64,000 nucleotides of DNA from Aporrectodea caliginosa (lineage: Eukaryota; Annelida; Clitellata; Crassiclitellata; Lumbricidae): the NCBI GenBank assembly GCA_020284085.1, contig JACEVL010000483.1, positions 434,001-498,000 of the forward strand, written 5' to 3'. Below, in pieces: positions 59,391 through 64,000 of this stretch. Every line of letters starts with the position of its first letter. The first letter of the stretch is position 1. The position numbers and the translations under genes are program-made. Below the pieces are notes generated by a model, which was given only the letters and a program-made list of their open reading frames with translations, was not told the DNA's origin and did no database searches.

Positions 59391-59997
59391 AAGAAAATAA
59401 ATAAATAAATTACAAATTACTAACAGTATTTCCTTTGACTTTGCCTTACACTTTATGTCTAAGTGTTGAAATTTGTTTTTTATCCGTGAAAATTACAATG
59501 TAGGCTATCATTGCTTTCTAAGTGATAATTCTTCTGGGGCTTTACGCAAGTTCTAAATCTATTCCGATTTTCATATAATTTGGCAAATAATAATGTTTCT
59601 CAAGGTGTAACACAAAAACAGCAAGGCAGATATCAATTTTGAAACTTCAGGATATTTCTTCTGAAATAGCACGGTTAATTTTGAGGGGGAGAGAGGAGGC
59701 TTTTTCAAGATTTTGTCGCCGATCGTTGGAAATTAGCGCGACTTGAACTTTAGACCCTAGTCGCGACAATCGCGATCGATAGGCGTCACTCCTATCGTCG
59801 CGTCGCTAAAAAATATGGTGTCTTTCCAATATGGCCGACAACCGGAAGTAATCCAGTCTGTATTATACACGGTCGTTATAGTACTTCGTCGATTGTAACT
59901 TCGTCGAATGTAACTGGTGCGATTCCCATCGAGTTGAGGCAAAATGGGGATACGTCGGCGTCCAAGGAACCCGAGATGTGTATGGCTTATTAGCAAG
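59391..59997. other. intron 3 sequence, no gene seen
   Basis: AT-rich to 59650, then mixed. The - strand ORF at 59757-60134 overlaps the end of the next ORF and has no motif. Confidence 0.6.
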
Positions 59998-60885
59998 CTA
60001 GGTTTCTGGTCGGTAGCTGTAGGTAGAGTTCGGGTCCCTATTATGAGTTCCGGAATAATGAATCTTTGAATGCGATTCTCCAAACGCACGGTGAGGAAAT
60101 CTCGGTAGGTCAGGAGAAGGGTCGCTCCGCACAAGCATCCCTGATCTGAAAGAGAAGGTGTGGTAATAGGAGGGATTATTTTCAGGCGCTATGTTTCCAT
60201 CTCTAGGTATTTCAGTATTTTCAACAGTGTTACCAATTGAAGACGGGATATTTAAACCCAACACAGGTGCGGATCCGTCAACGCTTTCCTCAGTCAAAGG
60301 GCGCAGCTGTGGTGAACGTTTGTCTCTATCTACAGTTCTATGGTGGCTTATGGGAAATGCTTCTACCTTTGGTTCCAGAATTTTGGTCTTAAATAGGCAA
60401 CCACTAGCTGTGACTGCCGCCCTAAACGCCTGTGCTATGATCAAATCCGATTTTATGTTCCTCATGTCTGTAATCAGATCTGCTATCAGTGCTATGTTAT
60501 TGTTCAAAATTGCTAATTTTTCATGAGCGTTTGTAATTATATCGCTAAGTAGTTCAGTCTTTTGTATTTCCAGTTTCTCTATGTAGTCAATGAACCTGTC
60601 CTTGAATTTCTGAGAGAATGCTCTGATGGTAATACGGTAATACGATAATAAATAATTAGAGATGAAAACATAACGCCTGAAAATAATATCCTGTCTGTGT
60701 CTGTTATGTACTTTGATAAGTTTAACTGAAAACCACAATTTCCACGGTATGGGAAGTTCCTCCAGTTGCCTAGACATAGCCAGGCCAGTTTCAACCCGCA
60801 TGGTTAAAAGGGTTATGACCTCTCTGAACTTAATGAATTCCGTATCTGACAGACGTCGGGAAAAGTTCAAGGTTGCCGTCAACAT
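59998..60885 (-). CDS. unrecognised 295-codon ORF inside ANKAR intron 3
   Basis: An uninterrupted - strand ORF starting ATG at 60885. Residues 1-60 contain FREVITLLTMRVETGLAMSR; residues 85-145 look helical and coiled-coil-like (FIDYIEKLEIQKTELLSDII, HEKLAILNNNIALIADLI). The C-terminal half is polar, Pro/Ser/Arg-rich and probably disordered. No signal peptide, zinc finger, RT or nuclease motif is seen. It could be a nested single-exon gene, an exon of an antisense gene, or a non-catalytic ORF of a mobile element. A 30-bp word near its 5' part recurs at 48800. An ORF of this length in AT-balanced DNA is unlikely by chance but not proof of a gene. Confidence 0.4.
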   Translation of the reverse strand: MLTATLNFSRRLSDTEFIKFREVITLLTMRVETGLAMSRQLEELPIPWKLWFSVKLIKVHNRHRQDIIFRRYVFISNYLLSYYRITIRAFSQKFKDRFIDYIEKLEIQKTELLSDIITNAHEKLAILNNNIALIADLITDMRNIKSDLIIAQAFRAAVTASGCLFKTKILEPKVEAFPISHHRTVDRDKRSPQLRPLTEESVDGSAPVLGLNIPSSIGNTVENTEIPRDGNIAPENNPSYYHTFSFRSGMLVRSDPSPDLPRFPHRAFGESHSKIHYSGTHNRDPNSTYSYRPET

Positions 60886-60954
60886 TCGTTCAGAGGAAAT
60901 GTGGCGTTTTCTTGGTTATTAAACCGTTTGCCTCGTGTATTCGAGAATATAAGG

Positions 60955-61310
60955 CGTCCGATCCCGATTCTGCGATGCCTACTGAGTCAGCCGCGAGGAA
61001 TTACGCGGTCTTGACGATTTTTAATACCTACAGTCGTCACCGCATGGCCGCCGCCATGTTTCTGGAAACAAAGAACAGCCGCGATTTCCACGTGCTCCTC
61101 CCTAGACCTTTAGAATTGGACAATAAAGATGACATCAATCACCATAATAATGTACTCGAGGACATACTGCGACCAATCCCGATTCTATGACGCCTACCGA
61201 GGGCGCCGCATGGAATTACGCATTTTTGGACGACTTCTAACACAAGCGTCACTACCGCCATGTTTTTTTAACAACGACCTGCCGCGTTCTCCGCGTGTTT
61301 CCCCATAGGG
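60955..61310. repeat. diverged 215-bp tandem duplication
   Basis: ATCCCGATTCTGCGATGCCT at 60961 and ATCCCGATTCTATGACGCCT at 61176 head two related units that share GAATTACGC, CACCGC/ACCGCC with CATGTTT, and CCGCG...CACGTG/CGCGTG words. Confidence 0.75.
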
Positions 61311-62222
61311 CATAGGCCCACAAGCATTGGACATTAATTACATCAAACATCAATATGGTAGCAGAAGTCTAAAATCGGCCGTTATACCTCCGACGCGTCG
61401 CCTTTGCAGCATCAACTAGTAACCAATTAACCCAACATTCCTCTAACGTTCAACACCGTCAACCTGAAGGATGGCGCCTAACAGGTTGCCGCATTATTAC
61501 TTTATTATTATTTCTTTGCAATATTATTACTTCTATGAACCTGTATCAACCGTTATTGTTCACCTACAGCGTTTTGCCTGTTGTTTTATTAAATAAACGA
61601 ATGCATACATACGTTGGTTCAACTGTACGGAAGACAAATTCTTATGTGATCTTTAACTCTCCAAAAGTCAATTGAAGTTCTTTCTAGTTTCCTTTGTGTT
61701 AGTATAGACGTGAGAAATTTGGTCTGTTTCAGTGTGAGGATTATAACGCTCTCTTTTTCTGAAGTGTTGGTTTCTGTCATTTTTTTCGTTTAGGCCTACT
61801 TGAGATTTTTAATGGTGCTTTTCAATCCTTGGAATCCAGTCTCCAGATGGTCCAGACGTCCTGAGAAGAGTCTAAGTAGTTCCTCAAGAGAACCTTTCCT
61901 CTTCTTTCTAGGGTTGGTGAGGGTTCCCGAGCTAGTCAAGGGCGCTTTATCCAACAATTGTTAGATGAACAAGTCAACATTGCTATCATCTGTGATGGAA
62001 AAGTTAGGGAATATTGCAATTTTCGAAGTATGTGTACTATTTCCCCTCGATTAAAGGATTCGTAGTTGGGGGGAGGTTCTAGGAGTCAGAGTTGATCTAT
62101 TTTCCTAGAGTGCGTTCCGAAGGCCGTTATATGGCTAGCGACACTTCTCTTGTGCCAGAAAGAAATCATATCGAGCCAAGACTGCTATTTTGTATCTACT
62201 CTGTAAGTTCTTTTTTTGCTAG
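61311..62222. other. intron 3 end, no gene seen
   Basis: Contains ATGGTAGCAGAAGTC at 61354, which resembles a retrotransposon primer site, but no LTR pair was seen. AATAAACGAATGCATACATA at 61590 looks like a LINE-type 3' end. Nothing else recognised. Confidence 0.5.
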
Positions 62223-62379
62223 GTAGTTGTTCTGTCTCCTCTGCTAACTGATGAGCAGCCTGCAGTGTCGACTGCCGCTGGAATTCAGCTGCTGGCAGAT
62301 CTCCTGCAGTATTCTACTTCTGACCAAATCAGAGCGCTGGCTGCTGATTGTGTCGCCCGACTGGCTCGCAACAGAGCAG
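62223..62379 (+). CDS. ANKAR: ANKAR-like gene, armadillo exon 4
   Basis: Acceptor TTTTTTTGCTAG|GTAGTT follows the phase-0 donor at 45881 and gives VVVLSPLLTDEQPAVSTAAG, IQLLADLLQYSTSDQIRALA, ADCVARLARNRAG. The donor is GCAG|GTGAGT at 62379 and leaves one base of a Gly codon (157 bp, phase 1). The junction AAFQ|VVVL and the end ...RAG| correspond, as I recall, to those in vertebrate ANKAR. No defects. The rest of the protein lies beyond the window. Confidence 0.88.
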
Positions 62380-62464
62380 GTGAGTCATATAATTATGAAC
62401 AGCTTACGTACGTATGTTTATGTAAATGTTTATACATGTATGTGCATGTATCTGTATGTATACC

Positions 62465-63385
62465 CAGAGATAGGTAACTAATCGATTAGATGCTAATCCA
62501 TTAGCCAAGCGATAGACAAGCAGCTAGTTCTAATTCTAATCGATTAGCTGTCGTCTGATGCTAATTATAATTATAATATTATTGATTAGCAATTTTCAGA
62601 TAATTCTAATCGAAAATCAATTAGCTCATCGATTAGATGTTTGAAAATAAAGCTGAGAACGCGTTCGTAAAAATGAGTTTATTAGTATTGAGCTTGAAGA
62701 ATATACTTACTTAGCCTACTTATTTATCTGAAGGCTGTTTCAAACTTTAAATTGTCTGTTCATGGTAAAATATCCATTCTGCTCATGTAACACTAAAAGA
62801 TTTGCTCGTCTTCATGTTCTTCATCGACAGCATAACTGTGTTGCTGCAACCTCAGCTGCCATGGAACACGTATTTAGTTCTGCTCTGCTACATCGTAAAC
62901 ACTATGCGCAGTAGGCTAAGCTATGCAATGATTCAAGACATGCCAATTGCAAAATGCAATAGCGAGCTTATGCAGTAGCAGTGTCAATAACTGCAGCTTA
63001 TGCAGTAGCAATGTCAATAATAGCCACTGCTTATGCAGCAGCAATGTCAATAACGCATCATGGATTGACCGATGTAGTGTTGTTTGCTGGTTTGTGGACT
63101 GTTCTCACATAATAGCAGTTGTGTATCTTTAAGCATTGTAATAAGCTACATCTTTAGGTATTGTAATAGGCTACAGCAACTTGCTGTAGTAACTTGCTGT
63201 GCCTTGATTAAAATTTAACAAATTCATTAAGCATATGGGCCTATATGTATCGACCTATTGATAATGAAAATTTAATTCTAATTGCTAATCGAATAGCTGC
63301 TGCTAATTCTAATCGATTAGCCAGAAGATTTTGCTAATTCTAATTTTAATCGATTAGCAATTCTAGCTAGTCGTACCCATCTCTG
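62465..63385 (+). mobile_element. hAT relic with dimerisation-domain remnant
   Basis: Starts CAGAGATAGGTAACTAATCG and ends with the complement of CAGAGATGGGTACGACTAGC. Both ends are lined with CTAATCGATTAG words. At about 62830-62925 the + strand reads NCVAATSAAMEHVFSSALLH, like the hAT C-terminal dimerisation motif (ATSAxxERVFS). The flanks are TATG-rich, so the 8-bp duplication cannot be proved. The catalytic region is gone. Confidence 0.75.
62966..63055. repeat. 30-33-bp tandem repeat, three units
   Basis: GCTTATGCAGTAGCAATGTC starts at 62966, 62996 and 63029 with small changes, inside the hAT relic. Confidence 0.9.
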
Positions 63386-63689
63386 GTATGTATGTATGTT
63401 TATGCTGTCAGGCGAACTGACAGTTCGAAACTGTTATATATTTCTCAGGTGTAACTAAAGCTATTTTCACAGTGCCTATTCCTGGTTTCTGCACTGATCT
63501 GCGTTTTATACTGTCGCGTTTCTTAGTCTTCATTATATAATAATCTTTAATCTTGGTAGGCCTATAACATCCTGGCTTGGGACAAGCTCAGACTTCCTTA
63601 AACAGTTTGAGCGCAGTTAATGCAAGGTCAGCTAAAAAAATAACCTGTAACTCAAGCGCACTAAAAGCCAAAACATTACCTATCCATGA

Positions 63690-64000
63690 GCGGAACAAGA
63701 TTTTAAAGTTCGCAGACGACACATATCTTATCGTCGACCGCTCGATGAGGGTCACGATCAGTGAGGAACTCGAGGCAATAAAGGAATGGGCTACAGCTAA
63801 CAATCTCCGGCTGAACAAAAATAAATCCAAAGAGATGCTGGTTGCCCGAAGATTAAAAACATCAATATTGCCAAACCCGATCCAGGGCATAGAGAGAGTA
63901 ACCGAGATGAAGATCCTCGGCGTCATCCTTCGAGGCGATCTCCGAGCCACTTCGCACGTTAAACGAGTCTTGAGATCGTGCACTTCAAGTACTTAGGGTG
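63690..64000 (+). mobile_element. LINE-A, runs off the window
   Basis: ILKFADDTYLIV (motif C), ATANNLRLNKNKSKEML, GIERVTEMKILGVILRGDLR and ATSHVKRVL align with residues 30-120 of the copy at 6298. The frame is open until a TAG at about 63994, where KRVLRSCTSST is followed by a stop, so this copy may be damaged. The ORF's first 40 codons (63577-63690) lack RT motifs. Confidence 0.8.

Noticed and set aside
60955..61310. LTR pair
   Set aside because: The two units are directly adjacent and much diverged, with no TG...CA ends; a tandem duplication is simpler.
61354..61370. possible retrotransposon primer-binding site
   Set aside because: TGGTAGCAGAAGTC resembles one, but no LTR pair or following gag was seen.

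Overview
This is a eukaryotic, intron-rich, repeat-choked window. Four exons with consistent splice phases lie on the + strand, there are no operons or ribosome binding sites, and most of the sequence is fragments of non-LTR retrotransposons, DNA transposons and microsatellites. The LINE types (CR1/L2-like with GGCGCTATATAAA-type 3' tails, an RTE-like copy), the many hAT elements and the very high count of the palindrome TAGGCCTA suggest a marine invertebrate animal. A deuterostome such as an echinoderm, hemichordate or amphioxus is plausible, but I cannot fix the species.

Host gene. The only cellular gene I recognise is an ANKAR-like gene (ankyrin plus armadillo repeats). Its exons are at 21520-22171 (ankyrin repeats, start of the ARM region), 27217-28456 (one long ARM exon), 45631-45881 and 62223-62379 (further ARM repeats). 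The reading frame passes through every junction (phase 0, phase 1, phase 0, then phase 1 out of the last exon). The introns are about 5.0, 17.2 and 16.3 kb. The 5' exons and the C-terminus are outside the window or not recognised. Almost everything else from 22 to 64 kb is therefore intronic.

Layout. 1-6.3 kb: a mariner-like relic, an element with GATCGACTCGA-rich inverted ends, a hAT MITE, the first copy of a MITE with 9-bp target duplications, and a 424-bp (TAG)n array. 6.3-20.1 kb: LINE fragments in both orientations, including a LINE endonuclease region split by a nested LINE tail and by a 2.1-kb element with an 8-bp target duplication. 20.1-21.1 kb: the C-terminal domain of a second reverse-transcriptase family, itself hit by a MITE. 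22-31 kb: intron sequence with a purine minisatellite, MITEs and an RTE-like relic. 31.4-41 kb: the densest part. A hAT relic keeps a BED-finger exon, and a gypsy-like relic is broken by two hAT MITEs and by an element with minisatellite inverted ends; that element holds a foldback element and another inverted-repeat element. 41.4-44.3 kb: a reverse transcriptase with a nuclease-like C-terminus, split by a LINE. 46-57.6 kb: several LINEs, one split at least three times. 57.6-59.4 kb: a decayed transposase-like gene I cannot name. 60.0-60.9 kb: an intact, unrecognised 295-codon ORF on the - strand. 62.5-64 kb: a hAT relic and a LINE that runs off the window.

The value of the window is its insertion history. 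At many sites the host reading frame is restored when the insert and one target copy are removed, which gives relative ages. Protein families were recognised by eye from motifs; no database search was run.
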